Made by a program: the position numbers and the translations under genes. DNA of 21,631 nucleotides from an uncultured Lachnospiraceae bacterium (lineage in GTDB: Bacteria; Bacillota; Clostridia; Lachnospirales; Lachnospiraceae), in NCBI GenBank assembly GCA_910587305.1, contig CAJUKV010000054.1, forward strand, positions 1 to 21,631, written 5' to 3'. Each line of letters begins with the position of its first letter. The first letter of the stretch is position 1. Shown here one piece after another: positions 8,265 to 14,987 of the stretch. The notes under the pieces are model-generated. The model was given only the letters and a program-made list of their open reading frames with translations, did not search any database and was not told the DNA's origin.

Positions 8265-8460
8265 TGTAACGCTCCTTCCACATTCTTTTGCCTATCTCAA
8301 CTCTTGAACCATCGGTATTCTCATGATATATGGTTTGCGTTTCACTGTCATACACAACTACAGGTATATCTAATGCTCTCTTTTTCTCCAATTCAATCCT
8401 TACTGCTTCATTCGCCCGTTTTACTACTGCTTCATCGGAAATATAATCTCCACGCCTCAT
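8239..8460 (-). CDS. small partner (putative antitoxin) of the zeta-type toxin
   Basis: The 73-aa product is rich in charged residues, with a helical first half (about 8-30) and a short beta-like segment (IPVVVYDSETQTIYHE, 32-47). It ends in a basic tail. A good site, GAGGTGAT, lies 7 nt before the ATG. It overlaps the zeta-like gene by 26 nt and precedes it, the usual antitoxin position. It does not resemble the classical epsilon antitoxin. Small proteins of this kind next to chromosomal zeta-like genes are often left as hypothetical, so the antitoxin role rests on context. Confidence 0.75.
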   Translation of the reverse strand: MRRGDYISDEAVVKRANEAVRIELEKKRALDIPVVVYDSETQTIYHENTDGSRVEIGKRMWKERYSERIAKKA

Positions 8461-8522
8461 TGCCTATCACCTCTATTTCATTTTGCACATTTTTGCTTAA
8501 ACCTGCATCTGAATAACCTTAA

Positions 8523-8533
8523 ATTATATTATA
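8523..8533 (-). promoter_or_regulatory. possible -10 of the toxin-antitoxin operon
   Basis: Two overlapping TATAAT hexamers on the minus strand (8523-8528 and 8528-8533) lie about 65 nt before the first gene of the pair. No good -35 is seen at 16-18 nt, so the call is tentative. Apart from this and the hairpin at 8621-8678, I see nothing in the gene-free stretch 8461-8835. Confidence 0.35.
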
Positions 8534-8620
8534 CACTACATCCTTTCATAAATGTAGACCGACTTCCTTTCATCCGTAAATTTTTTCTTCGATTTGCGCG
8601 GCAAAGCAGGGAAAAGAAGT

Positions 8621-8678
8621 GAAAAAGGCTGTCTATCTTCACCAATAATCATACTCCCCAAGGCACCGTGCCTTTTTC
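8621..8678. terminator. terminator-like hairpins in a gene-free stretch
   Basis: A compact inverted repeat AAGGCAC/GTGCCTT (8660-8674) runs into TTTTT on the plus strand, a good plus-strand terminator, yet no plus gene lies upstream. A second pairing, GAAAAAGGC/GCCTTTTTC (8621-8629/8670-8678), is perfect over 9 bp with a 40-nt loop. It could serve the leftward lipoprotein transcript, which ends at 8836. Confidence 0.45.
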
Positions 8679-8835
8679 ATTCCCTATCCTTTCCCTGTCT
8701 GTCCGGCCGCTTTTTCAATGATTTTACTCTGATTTTCCGTCGTATTACTCTTTTAAGTCTTTGTATGCATTGTGCAAATAGTAACAGGGTATGCTCTAAA
8801 ACGCTTTGTCCTGCTTCTTTTATTCCTTCCGCTTA

Positions 8836-9357
8836 TCAGTTGATCCCCGTAATTCCCAGAGTTCCGTCAACAGACTGAAAAATGATATTGGGCGTACTTT
8901 CTCCCATGATGACGCCTGCCGCAGTTTCTTCCAGAGAAGAAGTGTCAACCGCCTCTATTGCGGCGCATCTTTCATCCGTAAAAATGACGGCCTCGTCCAG
9001 CTCCATAAAGGAATCTTTGCTCTCAATCACTTCTCCGTCCACCGATAGAGGGTAGCTGCAAAGCCCGGCAAGGGCGGCCATATCCTTATCAGCCATTGCC
9101 GTCTTAATCTGCTCTGCAAAAGTGGCGTTCTGTCCTGAATCCGTTTTCGCTTCCGGTTCCGCGGCAGCATCGTTTTTCGCTTCCTCTGTTTCCTTTGCCG
9201 CCTCATTACCGATAGCATCGTCTTCCACATCATTGCTTTCAACGCTTTTATCGGAATCATTGGATATTATCACCGTATTTTCATTATCCTGTGCCCCGCA
9301 TCCTGCGCAAAAAAGAAGCAAAATGCCTGTCACCAACACAACTTTCCATTTTTTCAT
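8836..9357 (-). CDS. predicted lipoprotein of unknown function
   Basis: The 173-aa product begins with a lipoprotein signal: MKKWK, a hydrophobic stretch, and the lipobox FCAG-C with the lipidated cysteine at residue 20. An acidic, low-complexity linker rich in Glu, Asp, Ala and Lys follows (about 22-78), then a small C-terminal domain (about 80-173) that I do not recognise. It should be anchored outside the membrane. The ATG at 9357 is chosen because GAGGAAAA lies just upstream; an in-frame ATG at 9369 lacks a ribosome site. Upstream come a structured leader, a TATAAT box and TetR-like palindromes, so the TetR protein encoded next door is the likely regulator. Confidence 0.85.
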   Translation of the reverse strand: MKKWKVVLVTGILLLFCAGCGAQDNENTVIISNDSDKSVESNDVEDDAIGNEAAKETEEAKNDAAAEPEAKTDSGQNATFAEQIKTAMADKDMAALAGLCSYPLSVDGEVIESKDSFMELDEAVIFTDERCAAIEAVDTSSLEETAAGVIMGESTPNIIFQSVDGTLGITGIN

Positions 9358-9371
9358 AATTTTCCTCATTT

Positions 9372-9454
9372 CTGCGCTGCTTTTTGCGTATCTCAAGTTT
9401 GTGGATGCAGCGCAGACACAAACTTGTGAGTGAAAGATTGAAAATCTTTCACTC
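9372..9454 (-). promoter_or_regulatory. structured leader of the lipoprotein gene, pseudoknot-capable
   Basis: Three perfect inverted repeats occur. CTGCGCTGC (9372-9380) pairs with GCAGCGCAG (9407-9415). CAAGTTTGTG (9394-9403) pairs with CACAAACTTG (9417-9426). GAGTGAAAGATT (9428-9439) pairs with AATCTTTCACTC (9443-9454). The first two interleave, so they either form a pseudoknot or exclude each other. The block lies between the predicted promoter and the ribosome site, with no T-tract after it. Confidence 0.6.
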
Positions 9455-9488
9455 TTTTCTCCTTTTGATAAATCATTTTTGCACTTGC

Positions 9489-9515
9489 ATTATAGTGAGT
9501 AAATATTCATTTACT
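9489..9515 (-). promoter_or_regulatory. -10 box with adjoining TetR-like operator 1
   Basis: TATAAT (minus strand, 9489-9494) would start transcription toward the lipoprotein gene. Next to it, where the -35 would lie, is the palindrome AGTAAATATTCATTTACT (9498-9515; 7-bp perfect arms). No good -35 is visible. A repressor bound there would block polymerase. The half-site AGTAAATGAA is shared with the second palindrome at 9564-9587. Confidence 0.5.
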
Positions 9516-9563
9516 TTTTCATAAAAAAATAAAAACGCCTGTCTTCTAGCGGCCGCAAAATTC

Positions 9564-9587
9564 AAGTAAATAAACGTTCATTTTCTT
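9564..9587. promoter_or_regulatory. TetR-like operator 2
   Basis: This is a 24-bp imperfect palindrome centred on AACGTT (20 of 24 positions symmetric), with half-sites AAGTAAATAAAC and AAGAAAATGAAC. It lies 28 nt downstream of the TetR gene's stop codon. Its half-sites resemble those of the palindrome at 9498-9515. Confidence 0.45.
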
Positions 9588-9614
9588 ATGATAAAAATTT
9601 TTAGCAGGAATGAT

Positions 9615-10229
9615 CTATTTCTTCCCTCCTCTCCTGGATTTCTCTCTCTTTAAATAACCGCTCAGTCCGGTAGTCAACAGCTGAAATACCGTATCCTCCG
9701 TCTCCTGATTATCCGGAAGCACTCCCTCCACCACATATTTTGCGTACAGTACAGTGCTCGTTAGCACGTGGAGCCACAGCAAATCCTGATTGATCCGTTT
9801 CAGGCTGGGAAATACTTCTCTGAAAGCACGAACCATATTTACAAAAGCCTCAAAATAAGACACATCCCTGTTTTTATCATATGCCGGGAAAAAGGCGCTG
9901 TCGCGAAACCGATGGTAAAATACGGTTTCATCCGGGTGGGTCACCCAAAAACGAAAATATGGCTGCCACAGATATTTCACCGCACCCATAGGATCGGTGA
10001 TCATAGTCAGCGGGTTGAACTTCAAATGTTCAAAAATCGCTGCCGCCTGTTTGTCCACATAAGTAAAACATTCTACCATCAGCTGGTCTTTGCTTTCAAA
10101 GTATCGGTAGATTGCTCCGGGAGAAATTTCCGCGAACTCACTGATGTTCTGAATACGCACACCTTCTAAGCCGTACTGCCGCACGGCTTTCATCGCTGCC
10201 ATAATAATTCGTGTCTTCGTGTTATCCAA
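9615..10229 (-). CDS. TetR-family transcriptional regulator
   Basis: The 204-aa product has a typical TetR N-terminal helix-turn-helix (about residues 6-52), with ISPGAIYRYFESKDQLM as the recognition-helix region. The ligand-binding C-terminal part is variable, so the ligand cannot be told. The start is a TTG at 10229. A stop codon lies three codons upstream, and starting at the first ATG (residue 10) would remove part of helix 1. A strong promoter lies at 10277-10305. Palindromes of the kind bound by TetR proteins lie between this gene and the lipoprotein gene, which is the probable target. The polyamine transporter 90 nt upstream is another possible target. Confidence 0.88.
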   Translation of the reverse strand: MDNTKTRIIMAAMKAVRQYGLEGVRIQNISEFAEISPGAIYRYFESKDQLMVECFTYVDKQAAAIFEHLKFNPLTMITDPMGAVKYLWQPYFRFWVTHPDETVFYHRFRDSAFFPAYDKNRDVSYFEAFVNMVRAFREVFPSLKRINQDLLWLHVLTSTVLYAKYVVEGVLPDNQETEDTVFQLLTTGLSGYLKREKSRRGGKK

Positions 10230-10276
10230 AACCGCTCACTTCTCTCAAAAAGAGTCTTTGTTTTCCTGCTTTTTCA

Positions 10277-10305
10277 ATTATACATGCTTCTCCTTTGGTT
10301 GACAA
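10277..10305 (-). promoter_or_regulatory. sigma-A promoter of the TetR gene
   Basis: On the minus strand TTGTCA (10300-10305) and TATAAT (10277-10282) are spaced by 17 nt, with an extended TG before the -10. The -35 lies within GTTGACAAC, a short palindrome. Transcription would start near 10270, 40 nt before the TTG start codon. No terminator hairpin is visible between potCD and tetR, so read-through is also possible. Confidence 0.7.
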
Positions 10306-10319
10306 CATCATTTTGCCCT

Positions 10320-12209
10320 TTAATTGGCATTGCTCGCCACGATCTTTACGCGGCTCCACATATTACTGATCTCTTTTCTGGTTTTCTCATTATAAACAAA
10401 AACTTCGTCAAATTCGTATCCGGTTCTGGGAATATAAGCGTTTATTCCTTCAAAATCACCTCCCGGGCCGGACAGCACATCCATAACCTCCTGATTTGCC
10501 GAAGTATACCCCACGTAGCTGGAATTATCATAGGCCCCCTCATAATCGCAGGCAAAATTAATAAAAGCATGGGCCAGTTCGGGGTTTTTGGCGTTCTTTG
10601 GAATCACCATGGCGTCGGACCATATATTGGTTCCTGATTTCGGAAGATAGAATCCCATATTTTCATTTTCACTCACCACGTAAGCCGCATCGCCGGAATA
10701 CATTAGCCCTAACGCCCTTCTGCCCTGGGCCATATTGTCGATGATTTCATCTGTGACAATTTCCGGTTTCATAGTTTTTACGCACTTTGTCAGCCACTCA
10801 TACGCGCTGGCAAGCTCCTCTTGGTTTTCCGTATTCATAGAATATCCCAGAGCTTTGAGCGCCATCATAAAGCTGTCGCGCTCAGAATCATACAGGTAAA
10901 TATCCCCCCGGTACTTTTCATTTAAAAAGATATTATATCCTTCCTGCTCAAGGCTTTCCGGATCCACCTTATTTTTATCATACACAATCCCTACCGTTCC
11001 CCAAAAGTAAGGAATGGAATACGCGTTCTCCGGATCGTAAGGAAGTCCCTTCACCGCGCCCGTCAGTTTATCCATACAGTCAAGCTTCGAATGATCCAGC
11101 TTTTGCAAATACCCCTCTGAAATCAGCCGCTGAATCATATAATCGCTCGGCACAAGAATATCGTAGGGTTCTTCGTTTGCCACCTTAATATACATCTGTT
11201 CATTGGAATCATAATTTTCCATAATTACTTTCGCACCGGTATATTCCTCAAAGTCTCCGATGATATTTTCGCCGGTATATTCGCCCCAGTTATAGATATG
11301 CAGGGTTTGCCCTTCAAAGGGTCTTTTTCCCTGCATGTCGCCAAATCTGAACAGCAGAATGCATCCTGCCGCTAAAGCGCAGGCTGCGGCGGCGGGAATC
11401 AGAATCTTTTTTCCTGCTTTCACCCTCTTTTGCTTTTTGGCTGCAAGAAGGGGAACAAGATTAATTGTCACAAGCACGATGGTAATAATGCCAATCATCA
11501 GGGTTGAAGCCGCATTGATGCTGGGGTTTATCCGCCTGCTCATGGTATAAACCATGATGCTTAAATTTTTCACGCCTCCTCCTGTGACGAAATAGGAAAT
11601 GATAAAATCATCCACCGACATGGTAAAGGCAATCAGCCCGCCCGATATAATTCCCGGCATAATCTGGGGAATAATGACCTTTATAAGGGCCTGCCAGGGC
11701 GTGGCCCCCAAATCCATGGCGGCGTCCGCAAGATCCGGATCCAGGGAACGCATCTTCGGCATAACGGAAAGAATCACATAGGGAATACAAAACGCAATGT
11801 GGGAAAGCAGCATGGTCATATACCCTTTTTCCACCCGAAAGGTAATAAAAAGCAGCATAAGCCCTATTGCCGTCACAATTTCCGGGTTCATCATAGGCAG
11901 ATTGTCCACCTGTTCCATCAAATCCCGTATAATCTTTTTGGACTTGCTAAGCCCTATGGCCGTAAATGTTCCGACGGCAGTAGACACAAAAGAAGCGATA
12001 ACCGCAATGCTGAAGGTAGTATATAACGCCTCTAACATGCCGCCCGTTTCCAGCATATGCTGATACCAGCGAAGGGAAAAACCTGTAAAATTCGTCAGAG
12101 ATTTTCCGTCATTAAAGGAAAATACGATCATATATAGAATCGGAAGATAGAAAAAGACTATCATTAAAACCATCAAAGCCTTTAAAACCGGACGTTTCTT
12201 TTTTTTCAT
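10320..12209 (-). CDS. fused polyamine ABC permease and substrate-binding protein (PotC-PotD)
   Basis: The 629-aa product joins two subunits of a spermidine/putrescine-type importer. Residues 1-260 are a PotC-like permease with about six membrane helices and the EAA loop (159-187; DLADAAMDLGATPWQAL). A further hydrophobic segment (about 268-287) leads to a PotD/PotF-like binding domain (303-629), which starts LHIYNWGEYTGENI and should lie outside the membrane, tethered rather than lipidated. Residues such as W308, the Y at 335 region and D508 fall where the family binds the amine, but this was not aligned. The gene starts 5 nt after potB. PotC-PotD fusions are known in some Firmicutes. Spermidine versus putrescine preference is not readable. 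Confidence 0.92.
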   Translation of the reverse strand: MKKKKRPVLKALMVLMIVFFYLPILYMIVFSFNDGKSLTNFTGFSLRWYQHMLETGGMLEALYTTFSIAVIASFVSTAVGTFTAIGLSKSKKIIRDLMEQVDNLPMMNPEIVTAIGLMLLFITFRVEKGYMTMLLSHIAFCIPYVILSVMPKMRSLDPDLADAAMDLGATPWQALIKVIIPQIMPGIISGGLIAFTMSVDDFIISYFVTGGGVKNLSIMVYTMSRRINPSINAASTLMIGIITIVLVTINLVPLLAAKKQKRVKAGKKILIPAAAACALAAGCILLFRFGDMQGKRPFEGQTLHIYNWGEYTGENIIGDFEEYTGAKVIMENYDSNEQMYIKVANEEPYDILVPSDYMIQRLISEGYLQKLDHSKLDCMDKLTGAVKGLPYDPENAYSIPYFWGTVGIVYDKNKVDPESLEQEGYNIFLNEKYRGDIYLYDSERDSFMMALKALGYSMNTENQEELASAYEWLTKCVKTMKPEIVTDEIIDNMAQGRRALGLMYSGDAAYVVSENENMGFYLPKSGTNIWSDAMVIPKNAKNPELAHAFINFACDYEGAYDNSSYVGYTSANQEVMDVLSGPGGDFEGINAYIPRTGYEFDEVFVYNEKTRKEISNMWSRVKIVASNAN

Positions 12210-12214
12210 GACAG

Positions 12215-13054
12215 TTATCTCTCCCCCTTTCCGCCGTTATTGCGCGTCTCCACCTTATGCACACACATCATAAGAAGCATCATAATGACCGCTATGATCA
12301 TGGATATTGCGCTGCCAAAGTTCCACTCCCCTACGGTGATAAACTGATTTTCAATCACATTACCAATCAGGAAATATTTTCCTCCCCCTAAAAGTTTCGG
12401 GATGAAAAAGGAGCTGACCGCAGGCAGAAAAACCAAGGTGATACCGTTGATAACGCCCGGAATGGAAAGGGGCAAGGTAACCCGGTAAAAGGCCTGCACC
12501 GAATCCGCCCCCAAATCGGCGGCCGCCTCTAAAAGGGAATCATCCATCTTGCAAAGAGTCGTATTTATCTGCAAAATCATAAACGGAAGGAAATTATACA
12601 CCATTCCAAGAAGCACAGCCCCTTCCGTGTACAAAAGCCCGGCATTTCCCATTCCGAAAAGACTAAGAAGCTTCTGCATAAGACCATCCTCGCTCAAAAG
12701 CCCAATCCACGCATAGGTCCTCACCAGCATGTTAATCCACATGGGCATGGTGATGCAAAACACCAGAATATTCTGCACCCTCTCGTCACAATGGGAAATA
12801 TAATACGCCACAGGGTATCCTATCATCAGACAGATAATTGTGGTTTTAAACGCAATCCAAAGGGAACGCCAGAGAATAATTAAAAAATCCGCATCGGTAA
12901 AAAATTTTATGTAATGCTCCAACGTAATGGAAAAGGAAATAATACTGTTCCCCGGCTGTGTAATGGAATAAAACGCAATCAGCGCCATGGGAAGCACCAG
13001 CATCAGAACAGCCCATACAATATAGGGAACCGCCATTTGTGAAAACTTTTTCAT
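12215..13054 (-). CDS. polyamine ABC transporter permease PotB
   Basis: The 279-aa product is a six-helix inner-membrane permease of the PotB type. The EAA cytoplasmic loop (DDSLLEAAADLGADSVQAFYRV, about residues 171-192) contacts the ATPase PotA. It ends 5 nt before the fused potCD gene, so the two are translated together. The ribosome site AAAGGATT lies at 13063-13070. Just upstream of that site is a copy of AAGAATCGC that can pair with an arm of the structured element between potA and potB, which may influence potB translation. Confidence 0.92.
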   Translation of the reverse strand: MKKFSQMAVPYIVWAVLMLVLPMALIAFYSITQPGNSIISFSITLEHYIKFFTDADFLIILWRSLWIAFKTTIICLMIGYPVAYYISHCDERVQNILVFCITMPMWINMLVRTYAWIGLLSEDGLMQKLLSLFGMGNAGLLYTEGAVLLGMVYNFLPFMILQINTTLCKMDDSLLEAAADLGADSVQAFYRVTLPLSIPGVINGITLVFLPAVSSFFIPKLLGGGKYFLIGNVIENQFITVGEWNFGSAISMIIAVIMMLLMMCVHKVETRNNGGKGER

Positions 13055-13108
13055 AATATATGAATCCTTTCATAAGAATCGCCTTAAAAATCTTTTCGTC
13101 TTTTCCAA

Positions 13109-13242
13109 ACTTCCCGACATGCCGCTCTGCGACATAGACAATACATGAACCGTTTAGGAGAATCGCCCAAAGCGATTCTTCGCGAGATGATTCAGATTTT
13201 CTTTAGCGGCATTTTTTGACGCCTTAGAAAATCTTTATCTCG
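13109..13242 (-). repeat. structured intergenic repeat, copy 2, between potA and potB
   Basis: This is the second copy of the element at 13-166, in the same orientation, lying inside the pot operon. Modules seen are TGCCGC/GCGACA (13120-13125/13129-13134), AGAATCGC/GCGATTCT (13159-13179), the outer pair CGAGAT/ATCTCG (13183-13188/13237-13242), AGATTTTCT/AGAAAATCT (13194-13202/13226-13234), and the apical GGCAT/ACGCC (13208-13212/13219-13223). Stems differ from copy 1 while the fold is kept. The C-A mismatches on the plus strand become U-G pairs in minus-strand RNA. Confidence 0.7.
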
Positions 13243-13251
13243 TTTTCACAC

Positions 13252-14829
13252 TCAAAACACCATCCTGGACATTACGTGAATATCTTCCGGGAAGAATGTA
13301 AGGCCGACCTCCTGCCCTTCCTTAATATAATCCGTGGTATGAATTTTAAATACCCGTCCCGTTGTGGAAAAGGTAATCCGGTAAGTACCTTCCGTTACAC
13401 TCTGAGGTTCAAAATCATAGTATACGCTGATGTCCACGCTTTGGCTTTCATCGCTCAGCTTCCACGCCTGAGCGTTCGCCCATGTTTTGATATCCGTATC
13501 TAATGCCTGAGACTCCTTAATTTCCTCCACGGTGGTCTGAAAATTAAATGCCATAACCGCCTCGTTTGCTTTTTCGTTGCTTACAAAAGGCTGATTGACT
13601 ACAAAAATCGTCCTCTCTATACTGGTTCCGCCGGAAGTGGAAAACACAACCGGGTACTGCCCTTCTTCCTCTTTCACATCAAATTCTATCTTAGAAATGG
13701 AAATGTAATCGTCTGTCTCAGGATTCCAGGCCTGTGCGTTAGAACGGGCCACCACCTCTTTGTCATCCAGCTTTTTTACATCCTCCAAATCCACATAAAA
13801 GTTTGTCGCGCTGATCTTTTCCTTTCCATCTGCACTTATCACATCATGACTGTGAACCACCTGCATATTTACGGCTGCCTGAGTGCCTGGTATGGTCTCT
13901 ACCATAACCTCATAATGCACTCCTTTAAAAAGGACACTCAGCACCTCCCCTGTCATCTTCCCCTTTTCTTTGCTCACAATGTCTATATCTTCCGGGCGAA
14001 TGACCACATCCACCTGTTCATTTTCCTTAAAGCCAAAGTCCACGCATTCAAAGGCAAGATCGTCAAACCAAACCTTATAATCCTCCGGCATCACGCCCGG
14101 GATAATATTGCTCTCGCCGATAAAATTCGCCACATAACGGTTGGCCGGCTCATTATAAATCTCCTGAGGCGTGCCCACCTGCTGAATTTCCCCGTTTTTC
14201 ATGACCACAATCTTATCCGACATGGTCAGCGCTTCTTCCTGATCATGGGTTACAAAAATAAAGGTGATTCCCACCTCCTGCTGAATCCGCTTAAGCTCAT
14301 ACTGCATCTCCTTGCGCAGCTTAAGGTCAAGGGCGGCAAGGGGTTCGTCCAACAGCAAAACCTTGGGCTCGTTTACAAGAGCTCTTGCAATTGCAACCCT
14401 CTGCTGCTGTCCCCCGGATAATAAAGTGATATTCTTCCCCTCAAAGCCTTCCAGACCAATCAGCTTGAGCATCTTCATGACCTTCTGGTCAATTACATCC
14501 TTGCTGATCTTGTTGATTTTAAGGCCAAAAGCAATGTTCTCATATACATTCAAATGAGGGAATAACGCATATTTTTGAAACACCGTATTCAGCTCTCTTT
14601 TGTAAGGCGGCTTATGGTTGATTTCCTCCCCCTTAAAGATAATCTTGCCTTCGTCCGCATCGATAAATCCGCCCAAAATCCGAAGCAGCGTTGTTTTTCC
14701 GCAGCCGCTGGGGCCTAAGAGCGTCACAAATTCATTCTCGTAAATGTCCAGGTTTACCCCTTTTAGCACAATCTGCCCGTCAAAGCTTTTTACAATATTA
14801 CGAAATTCTATCAACTTCTTTTCTTCCAT
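13252..14829 (-). CDS. polyamine ABC transporter ATPase PotA with inserted Ig-like repeats
   Basis: The 525-aa product energises the polyamine importer from the cytoplasm. ATPase motifs are complete: Walker A GPSGCGKT (39-46), Q-loop Q85, signature LSGGQQQR (137-144), Walker B LLLDEP (158-163) and H-loop H195. The TOBE domain begins near 273 (VVIRPEDI, VLFKGVHYEV) and finishes near 501-525 (GQEVGLTFFPEDIHVM). Between its strands sit about 170 extra residues (about 329-500) with two related repeats, each containing NAQAW (364-368, 452-456) and a segment like EGTYRITFST. They look like Ig-like repeats of surface proteins. Without them the length is the usual 350-360 aa. The ATG at 14829 is chosen over the TTG at 14835 because AAAGGAG is 9 nt from the ATG. 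Confidence 0.93.
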   Translation of the reverse strand: MEEKKLIEFRNIVKSFDGQIVLKGVNLDIYENEFVTLLGPSGCGKTTLLRILGGFIDADEGKIIFKGEEINHKPPYKRELNTVFQKYALFPHLNVYENIAFGLKINKISKDVIDQKVMKMLKLIGLEGFEGKNITLLSGGQQQRVAIARALVNEPKVLLLDEPLAALDLKLRKEMQYELKRIQQEVGITFIFVTHDQEEALTMSDKIVVMKNGEIQQVGTPQEIYNEPANRYVANFIGESNIIPGVMPEDYKVWFDDLAFECVDFGFKENEQVDVVIRPEDIDIVSKEKGKMTGEVLSVLFKGVHYEVMVETIPGTQAAVNMQVVHSHDVISADGKEKISATNFYVDLEDVKKLDDKEVVARSNAQAWNPETDDYISISKIEFDVKEEEGQYPVVFSTSGGTSIERTIFVVNQPFVSNEKANEAVMAFNFQTTVEEIKESQALDTDIKTWANAQAWKLSDESQSVDISVYYDFEPQSVTEGTYRITFSTTGRVFKIHTTDYIKEGQEVGLTFFPEDIHVMSRMVF

Positions 14830-14877
14830 TACCAACTTCTCCTTTGAAGCGCGTTTATTCCCAAAACATTTAAAGTC

Positions 14878-14906
14878 ATTATATCTGTGTTCCGGGGAAA
14901 CCGCAA
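14878..14906 (-). promoter_or_regulatory. sigma-A promoter of the pot operon
   Basis: On the minus strand TTGCGG (14901-14906) and TATAAT (14878-14883) are spaced by 17 nt. The start point near 14871 gives a leader of about 40 nt before potA. The promoter follows directly after the terminator hairpin of the nucleotidyltransferase gene. Confidence 0.65.
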
Positions 14907-14960
14907 TAAAAATATATGCCTTTCCGGCATATTTTCTTTTGGCCGAAAAAGCATATATTT
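14907..14960 (-). terminator. terminator of the nucleotidyltransferase gene
   Basis: A long inverted repeat has perfect outer arms AAATATATGC/GCATATATTT (14910-14919/14951-14960) and further pairing of TTTTCGGC with GCCGGAAA inside. A smaller alternative hairpin ATATGCC/GGCATAT lies within it, followed on the minus strand by ATTTTTATT. On the plus strand the inner hairpin is followed by TTTTCTTTT, so it may work both ways. Confidence 0.65.
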
Positions 14961-14987
14961 GTAGACTTTATTGTGCATGGAATAAGT

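Noticed and set aside
9521..9560. Terminator of tetR around the GCGGCCGC site
   Set aside because: T-rich tail is present on the minus strand but the only stem is about three pairs, so it is not supported.
13846..14421. Plus-strand frame of 191 codons opposite potA
   Set aside because: It is antisense to the PotA ATPase and TOBE coding sequence and has no ribosome site or family likeness.
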